Shown: one piece after another, positions 1 through 8,849 of the stretch | Layout of the letters: each line of letters begins with the position of its first letter | How positions within the stretch are numbered: position 1 is the stretch's first letter | Source: CAWFFV01 sp963814985 | GTDB taxonomy: Bacteria; Chloroflexota; Ktedonobacteria; Ktedonobacterales; Ktedonobacteraceae | DNA: 64,000 nucleotides | Assembly: GCA_963814985.1 (NCBI GenBank) | Contig: CAWFFV010000013.1 | Span: forward strand, 1-64,000 | Direction: 5' to 3' | Program-made: the position numbers and the translations under genes | Notes under the pieces: model-generated | Seen by the model: the letters and a program-made list of their open reading frames with translations, nothing else | Told to the model about the DNA's origin: nothing | The model's database searches: none

Positions 1-323
1 AATGATGTCGGGTTTCACCTGGTACGCGACCTTTAAGATATCCATGGTGATTTCAACGTCAAAATTGCATTTGTACGTTCCACCCGCAATGGTTCCCCTC
101 TTGGTATTGACAATATAGCCAGAACGCCATAGCTCCTCTATTTCTCTGTCCAATCGATGCTCATTCCGTGGATTGATTGTACATAGCAATAGGCATCGAT
201 AAGAAACCGATTCTCACCAACATATTGGAGCAAGTCGTGGTAGTTCAAGCGATATCTTTTCTCCCTGGTAGCTCTGTTGATATTCGCATAGTCCAGGAAG
301 AAGACAACTTTTTCTTTTTCCAT
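1..323 (-). CDS. NYN-domain (LabA/DUF88-like) protein, 3' truncated by window edge, frameshifted
   Basis: The minus-strand protein begins MEKEKVVFFLDYANINRA, the typical first strand and acidic residue (D11, N14) of NYN/PIN-like nuclease domains. The first frame stops at 138. In the next frame the reading NPRNEHRLDREIEELWRSG, then a stretch ending in KCNFDVEITMD and KPDII, continues the NYN fold without a stop to base 1. The two parts join if one base was lost near 178-183 (CYV then P-I-N-P-R-N-E). Known NYN proteins are predicted Mg-dependent ribonucleases; catalytic activity here is inferred. The C-terminus lies beyond the left edge. The start ATG at 323 follows a purine-rich stretch. The reader should treat it as one gene with an indel. 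Confidence 0.75.
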
Positions 324-519
324 AATGATCTCTCCTGTTCAGGATATGATTCCCCTGCCTCTTCAGGAAGGGAACCCTGAGCATAACTCCTTCTGCACTC
401 CAAAGACCGTCTCAAAGCATCATACGCTGGATTTACTAGCGCGAACGATGCACCTCCTTCTGTTCCTGTGCTTGCAGCAAGCGTTCTCTTTGCCGTTTGT
501 GCATGCTTCAGCGAGTGAT

Positions 520-1350
520 TTAGAACTCGTCAACTTGCTGGGTCATCAGTTTGATCTCCTGAGAGAGTTGTCGGGTCTCTTTCAAGTTCCGTTGAGCACG
601 CTTCTGGGTGAAAATGGACAAAGCCGCCTCGATACAGTGTTGAGCCTCGGTAAGAGCAGTTCTGGCTGCCAGACCCTCTAAGACGGTTGCACGCTTGCGA
701 TAGAACTTCGCGAGCACCAATTGTATCCGTGCCCAATCGAGTGATTGAGGTGAACATCGCTTCAGCAAGGCCTGACTGCCAGTAATGACAGAGGTTTCCA
801 GGGCATCGCCGATTTCCCGGCCAAGCTGCATCGCTTCTTGAAAGCTCTGTGGTGTTGTGTCCACTGTGAATACGAGGAGGGCACACTCGATGCAGTGTTG
901 AGCTTCGATGAGTGCCGTATATTTTGCGACCATCGTGTGTGATGCTGCCGCACGCTCATGATACAGTCTTGCGAGCAGCATCTGAAGTCGTGCCCAATCA
1001 AACGACTGCTCCGCGCACTTGTTGAGCAAGGTTTTCCCACCAATGATCGCCTCATCCAGGTCATGCGTTGGCGCTTGCCCATATGCCTCTGGCATGCGAC
1101 GGAGGAGTAGATCGGCGCTTTGCAATTGGAGGACGGCGGCAATACGCTCCAGGCGTTCCTCGCCCAGATGGCGAATCTGACTATGCTCAATTCTGGAAAT
1201 ATACCCTCGGCCATTTTGACCAAAGCCGGCCTGAACGGCCAGATCGGTGACGGTCAGACCACGAAAACGACGCCATGCACGGATGGCAGTTCCCAACCCG
1301 TTTTCGGCTGGTGAATGGGAGGCGAGTTCTGCCTCTCTCCGGCCTCTCAT
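520..1350 (-). CDS. XRE-family HTH regulator with C-terminal TPR-like helical repeats
   Basis: This 276-residue protein has an XRE/Cro-type helix-turn-helix at about residues 20-85 (IRAWRRFRGLTVTDLAVQAG ... YISRIEH). It is followed by two copies of an about 75-residue helical repeat: 'DEAIIGGKTLL ... DWARLQMLLARLYHERA ... AQHCIECALLVF', then 'ITGSQALLKRCSPQSLDWAR ... AQHCIEAALSIF'. The repeats look TPR-like. DNA binding is expected from the family; the ligand or partner is unknown. It is transcribed divergently from a clear paralogue at 1690-2542 that has the same N-terminus (MRGRRE) and the same two-repeat plan. Upstream, 1351-1689 is a shared 339-bp promoter region. Confidence 0.8.
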   Translation of the reverse strand: MRGRREAELASHSPAENGLGTAIRAWRRFRGLTVTDLAVQAGFGQNGRGYISRIEHSQIRHLGEERLERIAAVLQLQSADLLLRRMPEAYGQAPTHDLDEAIIGGKTLLNKCAEQSFDWARLQMLLARLYHERAAASHTMVAKYTALIEAQHCIECALLVFTVDTTPQSFQEAMQLGREIGDALETSVITGSQALLKRCSPQSLDWARIQLVLAKFYRKRATVLEGLAARTALTEAQHCIEAALSIFTQKRAQRNLKETRQLSQEIKLMTQQVDEF

Positions 1351-1597
1351 CTGTTCCTTCCTTCCTCATCATGATAGAGCGTTTAGACACAAACAGCGCC
1401 GACCCCAATCATGCTTTGAGTGATCGAGAGCCAGCGACATGGGGAGAAACTACAACGATGCTCAATAATTGAAGTTGCTTTACGAAAGGGGACACACGAG
1501 AGAGAGCCGACCCTAAAAATGCTGTCTAATCTTCAAATTTCATCAGAAATGGAGATTGTTTCCTCAACCATTCTAAGCATACATTTGGAAGCGGCAC

Positions 1598-1626
1598 TTG
1601 TCAAGAGCATTTGAAGCATGTATACT
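1598..1626 (+). promoter_or_regulatory. Predicted sigma-70-type promoter for the plus-strand XRE-TPR gene
   Basis: TTGTCA at 1598-1603 and TATACT at 1621-1626 are separated by 17 bp. The start codon at 1690 is 64 bp downstream. It sits in the 339-bp divergent intergenic stretch between the two XRE-TPR paralogues; I see no other feature in the rest of that stretch. A consensus match only, not tested. Confidence 0.55.
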
Positions 1627-1689
1627 CATAATTGGAGTTTGTTGATTAACAAAGGATGATGAAGATCCTTCATAAAGGAAAAGAAACAC

Positions 1690-2542
1690 GTGAGAGGTCG
1701 TAGAGAACGAGAATTTGAACCACCTGTTTCCTCAGAAGACCGCCTGGGAGCCACAATTCGTGCCTGGCGTCACTTTCGCGGCTTGACCGTCACCGACCTG
1801 GCAGTTCGGGCTGGCTTCGGCAAAAATGGTCGTGGCTACATCTCCAAAATTGAGCATAATCTGATCAAACGTCTGGGCGAGGCATCATTGGCCTCGATTG
1901 CGCAAGCACTCGACCTTTCGCAGGCCGATCTTCAACAGGGTCGCATACCAGAAGCGCGGGAAAGCCAGATCCCGGACAAAGAAGCCTTAGACGACGCCAT
2001 TGCTGGCTGTAAAGTCTGGTTGAGAGTCTATTGTCAGGATGACAGACCCTTAGATTGCGCGAGAACCTACTTTAAGCTTGCCGAGTTGTGTTGGGAGAGG
2101 ATGAAGCTTGCAAAAAAGAGAGAAGAGCGCGGCACATTCCTGGCGGATGCCCTCCAAAGTATTGATCAGGCGCTTCTGCTCTTCAGCACAGAGGCTCCAG
2201 GTTCCTACGAGGAAGCGCAACGGCTGCGCTCAAATCGAGAGAGAGATTTATCTCAAAGATCTGGATGACGCCATTGCTGGCTGCAAAGCCCTGTTAAAAA
2301 TCTCTCGTCAGGAGGAGCGACCATTAGATTTGGCAAGAACGCACGCGAAGCTTGCTCAACTGTATTGGGATCGCGCCACGCAAGCAGAAAAGGCTGAAGA
2401 ACAACATGACTGGTTGGAAAAAGCCCTCCAAAGCCTTGACCTGGCACTCCCGCTCTTCTGTGGGCGTGCTCCCGTTTCTTATACAGACGTTCAAAGAATG
2501 CGTGTAGACGTGGAAGCAGCAAGAGAAGAAGCCTCGCGTTAA
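1690..2542 (+). CDS. XRE-family HTH regulator with TPR-like repeats, frameshifted paralogue
   Basis: The GTG start at 1690 opens MRGRRE, matching the start of the paralogue at 520-1350. An XRE helix-turn-helix occupies about residues 20-85, then two helical repeats (LDDAIAGCKVWL ... and LDDAIAGCKALL ...). The first frame ends at 2268; the second repeat is in the +1 frame through 2542. The frames cross at or near a (GA)5 run at 2237-2246: ...EAQRLRSNRE joined to REIYLKDLDDAI. One extra base, or loss of one GA unit, explains the shift; the repaired protein is 283 residues against 276 for the paralogue. It could be an assembly indel, real decay or a repeat-length switch. Function beyond DNA binding is not known. 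Confidence 0.7.
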
Positions 2543-2613
2543 CTCTCCTGATCCTCATAACTGTTGAGTTTTCCAAGAGTCGCAGTGACGGCATGTCTGA
2601 GCGGAAGCGCTAA

Positions 2614-3905
2614 ATCTTGACACTCCCCCGGCTAAAGCGCGGGGGATTCTTCCTTCAGCGACCCGACTTGCCACTTCTCCGTGTGGAGGAAGCAGTAGAG
2701 GTCCGATCTCCAGAAGCGTTTGATGAGCGACGCCCATCGGTTCCCGTGTGCCCCACGGTACGTTGCAATGCTTTCTGCAAAATGTTGAGAGCGGCATTGT
2801 GATCGCGATCCAACACCACACCGCATTCCTGACAGATATGAGTTCGCACGCTCAAGCTTTTCTTGACGAGCGTGCCACAGGCCGAGCAGTTCTGACTCGT
2901 GAACTGAGGAGCCACTGCAACTACAGGAATGTTGTGCATCGCTCCATACGCTTTCACCCATTGCAGGAACGTTCCCCATCCTGCATCATGAATGCTTTTG
3001 GCGAGGTGGTGATTTTTCACCAGATTGCATATCTTCAAATCTTCAAAGGCAACCAGGTCGCTAGACGTGACAAGCGCGTTTGCCGTCTTTCTGGCAAAAT
3101 CTTCGCGCTGCCTTTGTACTTTGAGATACGCTTTGGCTAAGACGTTTCGGGATTTCTTGCGGTTGTGACTCTTCTTTTGTTTCCGAGAAAGTTGATGGTG
3201 CAATCTCTTGAGACGCTTCTCCGCTTTGCGGTGGTGGCGTGGGTTCTTCACCGTGTTGCCATCGGAGTCCGTGTAGTAGGCTTTTAAGCCCACATCAATG
3301 CCCACCTGCCTGCCAGTGGGAGTGTGTGAGACGAGGCGATCTGCCTGGACTCCAACCTGGCAGTAGTAGCCATCAGCGCGTCGCACAATTCGTACACGCT
3401 TGATTTGTTTGACGGGAAACATTTCGATGTCACGAGTCCCAATCAGGCGAAGACGTCCAATCCCACACCCATCGGTGAAGGTGATGTGCTTTCCGTCTGG
3501 GTCGAGTTTCCAGCCCGTTTGTTTGTACTCCACGCTTCGATTGTTGTGCTGATATTTGGGGTAGCCTTTCTTGCCTGGTTTCTTTGTCCGGCAGTTCTCG
3601 TAGAAACGGGAGATCGCAAACCATGCTCGGTCTGCGCTGGCTTGACGAGCTTGAGAATTGAGCAAAGTGGCAAACGAGTACTCTTTGGCAAGTTGAGCAC
3701 AATAGCACTGCAAATCGTTCTGCGAGACGCCGCGTCCATCCATCCATTTGCGCAAGCATTTGTTGCGGATGAATTGCACAATGCGTATCGCTTCATCAAT
3801 GGCGGCATATTGCTGCTGGTTGCCGTCCAACTTGTCCTCGTAGATGAGCACTCCCTCTTGTCCTTTCTCGCTTGATGTGGTAGAGTGTACAGCAATAGAA
3901 GCCCC
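2614..3905 (-). mobile_element. IS200/IS605-type insertion carrying only tnpB (IS1341-like)
   Basis: A lone tnpB on the minus strand is followed at its 3' side by a right-end hairpin at 2625-2645 (arm CCCCCG, arm CGGGGG, about 9-nt loop). This is the usual place for the right-end structure and the 3' part of the omega-RNA in this family. No tnpA is present, so movement would need a TnpA supplied from elsewhere. Both boundaries are approximate: the left end lies somewhere between the tnpB start and the small plus-strand gene at 3925, and no target duplication is expected in this family. Confidence 0.6.
2655..3851 (-). CDS. tnpB: RNA-guided endonuclease TnpB (OrfB_IS605)
   Basis: The 398-residue protein has the TnpB plan: N-terminal OrfB helix-turn-helix region (QFIRNKCLRKWMDG), a RuvC-like domain with the three acidic residues in GIDVGLKAY, VAFEDLKI and LDRDHNAALNI, and a four-cysteine zinc finger (CSACG ... 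CQECG). TnpB proteins are omega-RNA-guided DNA nucleases that help IS200/IS605 elements persist. All visible catalytic residues are present, so an active nuclease is plausible. The annotated frame ends KSGR at 2655, whereas a neighbouring frame over the same end reads SLKEESPAL up to 2632, a common TnpB terminus, so a one-base indel near the end is possible. It is divergent from a small RHH gene 73 bp upstream. Confidence 0.88.
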   Translation of the reverse strand: MLIYEDKLDGNQQQYAAIDEAIRIVQFIRNKCLRKWMDGRGVSQNDLQCYCAQLAKEYSFATLLNSQARQASADRAWFAISRFYENCRTKKPGKKGYPKYQHNNRSVEYKQTGWKLDPDGKHITFTDGCGIGRLRLIGTRDIEMFPVKQIKRVRIVRRADGYYCQVGVQADRLVSHTPTGRQVGIDVGLKAYYTDSDGNTVKNPRHHRKAEKRLKRLHHQLSRKQKKSHNRKKSRNVLAKAYLKVQRQREDFARKTANALVTSSDLVAFEDLKICNLVKNHHLAKSIHDAGWGTFLQWVKAYGAMHNIPVVAVAPQFTSQNCSACGTLVKKSLSVRTHICQECGVVLDRDHNAALNILQKALQRTVGHTGTDGRRSSNASGDRTSTASSTRRSGKSGR

Positions 3906-3924
3906 ATGTCAAGAGGAGAAAACC

Positions 3925-4113
3925 ATGAGAAGAACCAACCTGTATCTTACCGAAAAGCAAGTGGAACGCTTGCACCAACAAGCTGAGAAGGAGGGGCTTG
4001 CTGTTGCGGAACTTGTCAGACGTGCTGTTGATGCGTTTCTGGCCTGGGATGACCCAACATATATCCCACATCCCAGACCCCAAACAAGGAACGCCCATTC
4101 ATCCCCACCTTAA
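3925..4113 (+). CDS. Small ribbon-helix-helix (CopG/Arc-like) protein
   Basis: 62 residues from ATG 3925, preceded by the ribosome-binding site AAGAGGAG (3911-3918). It starts MRRTNLYLTEKQVERLHQQA, a short strand followed by a helix, then a second helix AVAELVRRAVDAFLAW, which is the ribbon-helix-helix pattern of small DNA-binding repressors and antitoxins. The Pro-rich tail (PTYIPHPRPQTRN) looks disordered. No toxin partner follows. It lies 73 bp upstream of, and divergent from, tnpB, so it may be either a neighbour disturbed by the insertion or a regulator of the element. A weak hairpin with T-rich flank follows at about 4115-4135. Confidence 0.7.
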   Translation: MRRTNLYLTEKQVERLHQQAEKEGLAVAELVRRAVDAFLAWDDPTYIPHPRPQTRNAHSSPP

Positions 4114-4180
4114 AAAGAGCGGGGCTTTTGGGCCGTTTTCTGTAACTGTTCAGACTTGACCTTTCTGATAAACTGAAACG

Positions 4181-4291
4181 ATGACAGCCGAAAAGAAGAA
4201 AGCGAGTTTAGAACAACAACTGAAAGAAGCTTTGGAACAACTCAAGAAGCACAATAACGTTGCTACATCGTTGCTACAGACGGCCTTGTAG
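4181..4291 (+). CDS. Possible 36-residue peptide, coiled-coil-like
   Basis: ATG 4181 opens a 36-codon frame beginning MTAEKKKASLEQQLKEALEQ, with a heptad-like Leu spacing. No convincing ribosome-binding site precedes it. It could be a fragment of a degraded gene (for example the start of a transposon accessory protein) or chance. I do not recognise it. Confidence 0.2.
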   Translation: MTAEKKKASLEQQLKEALEQLKKHNNVATSLLQTAL

Positions 4292-4399
4292 CTGAGAAAA
4301 ATACACTGCCTGAAGTAAGGTGGGAAGCGCATTGAGCCACCCTATGGTCGACTGGAGGGTTCGAATTTCTCCATCGGCATTCCATGAAGCATATGAATT

Positions 4400-4440
4400 G
4401 TCTCAAGTCAGTTCACAAGCCGCTTGAGACGTTTTTCTTT
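4400..4440 (+). terminator. Rho-independent terminator-like hairpin
   Basis: GTCTCAAG (4400-4407) pairs with CTTGAGAC (4423-4430), followed directly by GTTTTTCTTTT. It faces the plus strand, downstream of the possible 36-residue peptide. The rest of 4292-4684 shows no convincing gene; around 4354-4380 there is a tRNA-like T-arm, noted and rejected separately. Confidence 0.55.
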
Positions 4441-4684
4441 TCCTCTAAAACACTACCTTTGTAGTAACACTACAGCAACCCACCTCAGCAAAACAATGTT
4501 CTTAATCAGGCTCTTCTTCACTACTACTCAACTTGAAAAATCTCATCCTTTATCCAATCAGGATTGTGAAGTACTCCCTATGTTAAACCACATCGCCTAT
4601 ATATGGCGGCATTCGCGTTTCGAAGAGACGGCAGCAAACAAAAAATTCTTTTTTGAGCTTAAGAAGGAGTGAGTCCCAAATACG

Positions 4685-6679
4685 CTACTCACGCCAAATA
4701 ACCAGGATATTTTCCCTTTGTTCATCCAACGTGGCAAGTTCCAAATTTGTTGGAGACCATGAGGCAAGTAACTGCCCCGGATAAATGGACGAGGGGAATA
4801 ATTCGTTGGGGAAACCAAAAAGTAAACGCTTTTCACTGGAAGCCATCACTATACGGCATTCTGCCGAAATACTGAGCATACGCGGCATGGCAGGGAGTTT
4901 CTCCCACAGCAACACCTGACTTTTGGTACGTCTATCCCACCCCACAACACGATTATTCTTAAAGGCCACAGCCAGCAGAGAACTATCCTGCGACCACGAG
5001 AGGCTGTTTACCTTTTGTCCAGGAACTGTTACCTGCCATGCCGAAGTTTGACGACCAACAGTCCAACATAAAACGCTACCATTGCTTGCTCCTGCAACCA
5101 GCAATGAACCATCCGGCGACCAACGCAACACCCCAACATTACCACAACGCATCACTCCCGTAGCTATTATTTGCGGCGAGGGCGGCACCTGTGCAGTCAG
5201 CACAGCATAGGGCAATGTGTACACCATGACCTGATTTTCGACCCATATGGCCAATTGCCAACTTACAGTCCAGTCCAATGCATCAATCACCCGTATATTG
5301 TTGAAACGTAAGACGAGCGGTAACTCCACCTGTGTAACAACATCCCAAAAACGGATCTCGCCTTGTGCACTCACAGCCAGCACACGTCCATCTGGCGACC
5401 AGCAGATACAAGTAGCATACACAGCATTCGTAGTTCGTATCTCCTGCCAATTGCTATCCTTACGCAAAAACAACGGGACATGTCCATAGAGAGCACAGGC
5501 AAGGTTATTTCCATCCGATGACCAGCATACCATCTTTGGACGGGCCGGTAAAAAGTAACGAACAGGATCTTTTAATGACAAAAGAGAGAACTCTCCTTCT
5601 TCGTTTTTGACAGGTGAGACAACAGGTTTAAGCGGCTTTGCAGGTAGCGGTTCATCGAGAAACTGCCCTTCGCTGACCTCCAGAGGATCGATGGAGATAG
5701 AAAAGTCGGGTTCTCTTTGTGGATGCTGAACCAGAGGTAGGGGTCTTTTCGTCTCAAGAGAGGTCGCCTCGGGAGAAGGTGAAGGAAGTCTTTCAGTTGC
5801 GGCAGTAGCCTTGCCCTGAACCAATTTCATCAGAGCATGTTGTAATTGTTGAGCAAACTCCCGAATTGTTGGGAAACGTTGCGCAGGTTTTTTTGCGAGA
5901 GCACGCAGGATCACTGCGTCAACATCAGGCGAATTGATGCGCTCCGGGTTCAACTGACTGGGAGACCTGGGTCGCTCATACAAATGTGCCTGAATATACT
6001 GTTCGTTCGTTGCGGCTTGCAATGGCAATTTACCTGTCAGCATAAGACAGGCCATGACAGCCAAAGCATATTGATCGGAAGCACAATCTACTTTCCGCTC
6101 AACCTGCTCCGGAGCCATAAAAGCAAAGGTTCCCAATAACTCACTTGCCATGTTGGAAACCGATTGCCAGCGTGAGATACCAAAGTCACAGAGGTAAAGA
6201 TGTACCACTCGCTCCACACTCTGCACCGAACGACACAAGAAATTTCCCGGTTTCACATCCTGATGAACAATTTGTGGGGTGCGTGTATGCAAATACCACA
6301 AACTTTCAGCAGCTTGCATAACAGCGTCAGCAGTTTGCAAGAGTGACCACTGCTGCCAGGGAGGACCCTTTTTCATCAGGTCTGCAAGTGATCCTTCAGG
6401 AAGATATGGAGAGACAAGAAAGGGCACGGAACGGCCCTCATACTCGGTATAGCCGGAGTCTACGATAGGTAAGATATGAGGATGGCGCAAACTACGTGCA
6501 ATCTCTATCTCACGACGAAAGCGCTCCTGTGCCTTCAGATTACGCCTATCATCCTCAGAAATAGCGGTCATGATTTTGAGTGCGACGAGTTCCTGGTTAG
6601 AGGTATCACGTGCCAACCACACCACACTCATCTGTCCCTGACCCAAGATCTTTTGTCGTTGATACCGCTCCACTGCCAT
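4685..6679 (-). CDS. Ser/Thr protein kinase with C-terminal WD40 repeats
   Basis: 664 residues. The N-terminal 280 residues form a Hanks-type kinase: Gly-rich loop ILGQGQMSVVWLA, Lys35 in VALKIM, catalytic loop VHQDVKPGNFL (Asp141, with Gln in place of the usual Arg), DFG at 165-167 and APE at MAPEQ. A Pro/Ser-rich linker of about 100 residues follows. The last 270 residues carry WD40-like blades (ICWSPDGRVLAV, LRWSPDGSLLVA, LSWSQDSSLLAV). I see no transmembrane segment. Such proteins phosphorylate Ser/Thr of partner proteins, and the propeller probably recruits them. The start lies 19 bp after the end of the HEAT-repeat gene, so the two are probably co-transcribed and work together. Confidence 0.88.
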   Translation of the reverse strand: MAVERYQRQKILGQGQMSVVWLARDTSNQELVALKIMTAISEDDRRNLKAQERFRREIEIARSLRHPHILPIVDSGYTEYEGRSVPFLVSPYLPEGSLADLMKKGPPWQQWSLLQTADAVMQAAESLWYLHTRTPQIVHQDVKPGNFLCRSVQSVERVVHLYLCDFGISRWQSVSNMASELLGTFAFMAPEQVERKVDCASDQYALAVMACLMLTGKLPLQAATNEQYIQAHLYERPRSPSQLNPERINSPDVDAVILRALAKKPAQRFPTIREFAQQLQHALMKLVQGKATAATERLPSPSPEATSLETKRPLPLVQHPQREPDFSISIDPLEVSEGQFLDEPLPAKPLKPVVSPVKNEEGEFSLLSLKDPVRYFLPARPKMVCWSSDGNNLACALYGHVPLFLRKDSNWQEIRTTNAVYATCICWSPDGRVLAVSAQGEIRFWDVVTQVELPLVLRFNNIRVIDALDWTVSWQLAIWVENQVMVYTLPYAVLTAQVPPSPQIIATGVMRCGNVGVLRWSPDGSLLVAGASNGSVLCWTVGRQTSAWQVTVPGQKVNSLSWSQDSSLLAVAFKNNRVVGWDRRTKSQVLLWEKLPAMPRMLSISAECRIVMASSEKRLLFGFPNELFPSSIYPGQLLASWSPTNLELATLDEQRENILVIWRE

Positions 6680-6698
6680 TCAACTCTTTCTTATTCGC

Positions 6699-8849
6699 TT
6701 ATGGTGCGCCGGATTGATTTATCCGTCTGATCATTTGCTGATTTTGATCATAGAGCGCCTGATTCTCCTGCAACGCTCGTTGTAGTTGGACACGTAGAGC
6801 ATTATATTCTTTTACCGCCTGATCAAGATTGACACGCAGCGTTTCTCTTTCCTGCATAGCCTGATGGAGTTCATCACCACGAAAACCATGCTCGCGGTGT
6901 ACCTGCTCCAACTCTTCAGTGAGAGCCTGCAGGCGACTATGATCTGTTACAATGCGCTCTGTCAATGCCATAACCTCTTTCCGATGAGCTTCTTGTTCGT
7001 TTTGCAGTTCGCTCTGAAGTTTTGCCAATCGCGGCTCATAGCGCCATCCTAATAAGATACTAAATAGTTCATGCTCAGGGCTACCCTCCTCACTGGCATT
7101 ACGCAATTCCTGCAACTTACGAGCATGCCAGTGCCCACCCGCAAGCAAACCTCCCAAAGCACGTAACGAGATCGTCAATTGCTCAGGCTGCAAAAAACCT
7201 GTTTTGGCAGGTGATACACCATAGTTACTCAGATTTTGCGCTAATTCAGCAATTTCATCAGGAGCCATCATCATACCCAGTACAGCCGCGATCTCCGCAC
7301 GTAGCTCAGCCGAGGTAGCAGGATCATTGAAGACATCCAATAATGCGCCTTGCGTCTCTGTTCCTAACAATAAAAGGACATAGATAAGCTGTTTACGATG
7401 CTGAGGATAGTCGTCCAGCGTGTGTACTAGATGATCAAAGATAGCGTGTTCACCCAACAACAACAACAAAGAAATAACACGTAGATTTGTCTCCTCCACC
7501 CCATTCGTTTGCACATATTCTATCAGTTCTGGAATCATCACACGATCAGCATAGCGTTGCGAGTCTTCATCGTGAATACGCTCCAACAAGAGGGCTACCG
7601 CCATTGCAATATCATCTGGTTCCTCACTCACCAGAAGCGCAACTAATTCATCCTTGATAACATCGGTACGCATACTATGGAAAATTTCCAACGCAGCATC
7701 GCGCCGTACCGTGTTCGTCTTATCACTATGGGCCGTCCAAATAAAGGAGAGCGCGGGAACTCCTATCTCACGAAGAACTTGTTTCGCTGCTTTGGCTACA
7801 GCCTGATTTGGATCGACAATCAGTTCACCCACGCGTTGGACAACCGGAGCACCGATCTTGAGCAGCGCAATCTCAGCCCCACGTCTACGCTCTTCAACAT
7901 AGAGAGCTTTGACCAGATTATCCAGCACAACATTTTGTAGCGTGCCCTTTCGCGCCAGGCGTACATACGCATCTGAGACATCTTCAAGGAGATACGCATC
8001 TTCCAGACCATCCTGTAAAACAGGAATGCTCACATCTGCAAGTTCATTGGTTAACACATCTAAAAGCAATTCACGCGCACGTACTGGCAAGGGTGGATTA
8101 AAAAGCTGCACAACTTCGGACAGGATATCCTGCTCATTCTCGCCCTGACGCACCAACGACACGATGATACGCTGAGCACGTTCCCGTGCCATACTCCTTG
8201 GATCATCCAATCCGGAGATAAGTGACCGCAGGACTCTGGTGCCGAATTGAGGCAAAATGATAGCAGCCGCATCTCCACGCTCATGCTCTCCAAGTAAATC
8301 TACCAGTGGTACTATTGCCGCATCAGGGTACTTGAGTAAGATAGTATTGACAACTTTTCGTAACGCCGGCTGGTTCAACACTTCTAACAAGGCAGGCACA
8401 ATGGTCGGCCCTGGCATCTCATACAACATCTGGTAGACATAGCTACGAACAAGCTCATCCTTGTGTAGGAGATGTTTGACCAGAATTTGCGCGGCATCAG
8501 CCCCCTGTGTCTTGAGAATAGCCATCATCTGCTGAGCCTGCACATCGCTACTCTGTCCCAGAGCATTGACCAACTGCTCACCTGGAAAAGGATCCATACC
8601 CAGGATGGCACGACCTACCCGCTGGGTTATCGCTGACCCTTGCGGCACATCCAGAGCAGCAATTAAACCATCCAGAGCCAGATCCCCAAGCTGACTCAAA
8701 GCATCCACTGCCTCTTCATAAAGTTGAGGATGAGGATCTGAAAGGACCGCTAACAAAGGGGATACAACACGTTGATCTTGAAATTGACTGAGTGCTCGGA
8801 CAAGACTAACAGCAAGTAACGACTCTATTTGCGATGTCTGTAACAGGGC
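6699..8849 (-). CDS. HEAT-repeat protein with C-terminal coiled coil (second part of the NACHT-HEAT gene)
   Basis: This frame holds more than 15 HEAT-like repeats (for example SPLLAVLSDPHPQLYEEAVD, LISGLDDPRSMARERAQRI), then a C-terminal coiled coil of about 90 residues (KLQSELQNEQEAHRKEVMAL ... QRALQENQALYDQNQQMI). The first Met is at 8756, but the frame stays open up to 8849 and the extra residues (ALLQTSQIESLLAVSL) complete a HEAT repeat begun in the upstream NACHT gene. The upstream gene ends at 8806 in the other frame. One extra base within 8808-8850 accounts for the split, so a single protein of about 1750 residues is likely. An independent second protein starting at 8756 is the alternative; no good ribosome-binding site is seen for it. 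Confidence 0.75.
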   Translation of the reverse strand, partial: ALLQTSQIESLLAVSLVRALSQFQDQRVVSPLLAVLSDPHPQLYEEAVDALSQLGDLALDGLIAALDVPQGSAITQRVGRAILGMDPFPGEQLVNALGQSSDVQAQQMMAILKTQGADAAQILVKHLLHKDELVRSYVYQMLYEMPGPTIVPALLEVLNQPALRKVVNTILLKYPDAAIVPLVDLLGEHERGDAAAIILPQFGTRVLRSLISGLDDPRSMARERAQRIIVSLVRQGENEQDILSEVVQLFNPPLPVRARELLLDVLTNELADVSIPVLQDGLEDAYLLEDVSDAYVRLARKGTLQNVVLDNLVKALYVEERRRGAEIALLKIGAPVVQRVGELIVDPNQAVAKAAKQVLREIGVPALSFIWTAHSDKTNTVRRDAALEIFHSMRTDVIKDELVALLVSEEPDDIAMAVALLLERIHDEDSQRYADRVMIPELIEYVQTNGVEETNLRVISLLLLLGEHAIFDHLVHTLDDYPQHRKQLIYVLLLLGTETQGALLDVFNDPATSAELRAEIAAVLGMMMAPDEIAELAQNLSNYGVSPAKTGFLQPEQLTISLRALGGLLAGGHWHARKLQELRNASEEGSPEHELFSILLGWRYEPRLAKLQSELQNEQEAHRKEVMALTERIVTDHSRLQALTEELEQVHREHGFRGDELHQAMQERETLRVNLDQAVKEYNALRVQLQRALQENQALYDQNQQMIRRINQSGAP

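Noticed and set aside
4354..4380. tRNA-Leu-like 3' half (GAGGGTTCGAAT then CATCGGCA)
   Set aside because: The T-stem has two G-U pairs and lacks the invariant C61. No 5' half with GCCGATG, D-arm or anticodon arm is found upstream. It may be a degraded attachment-site remnant, but a chance match is as likely.
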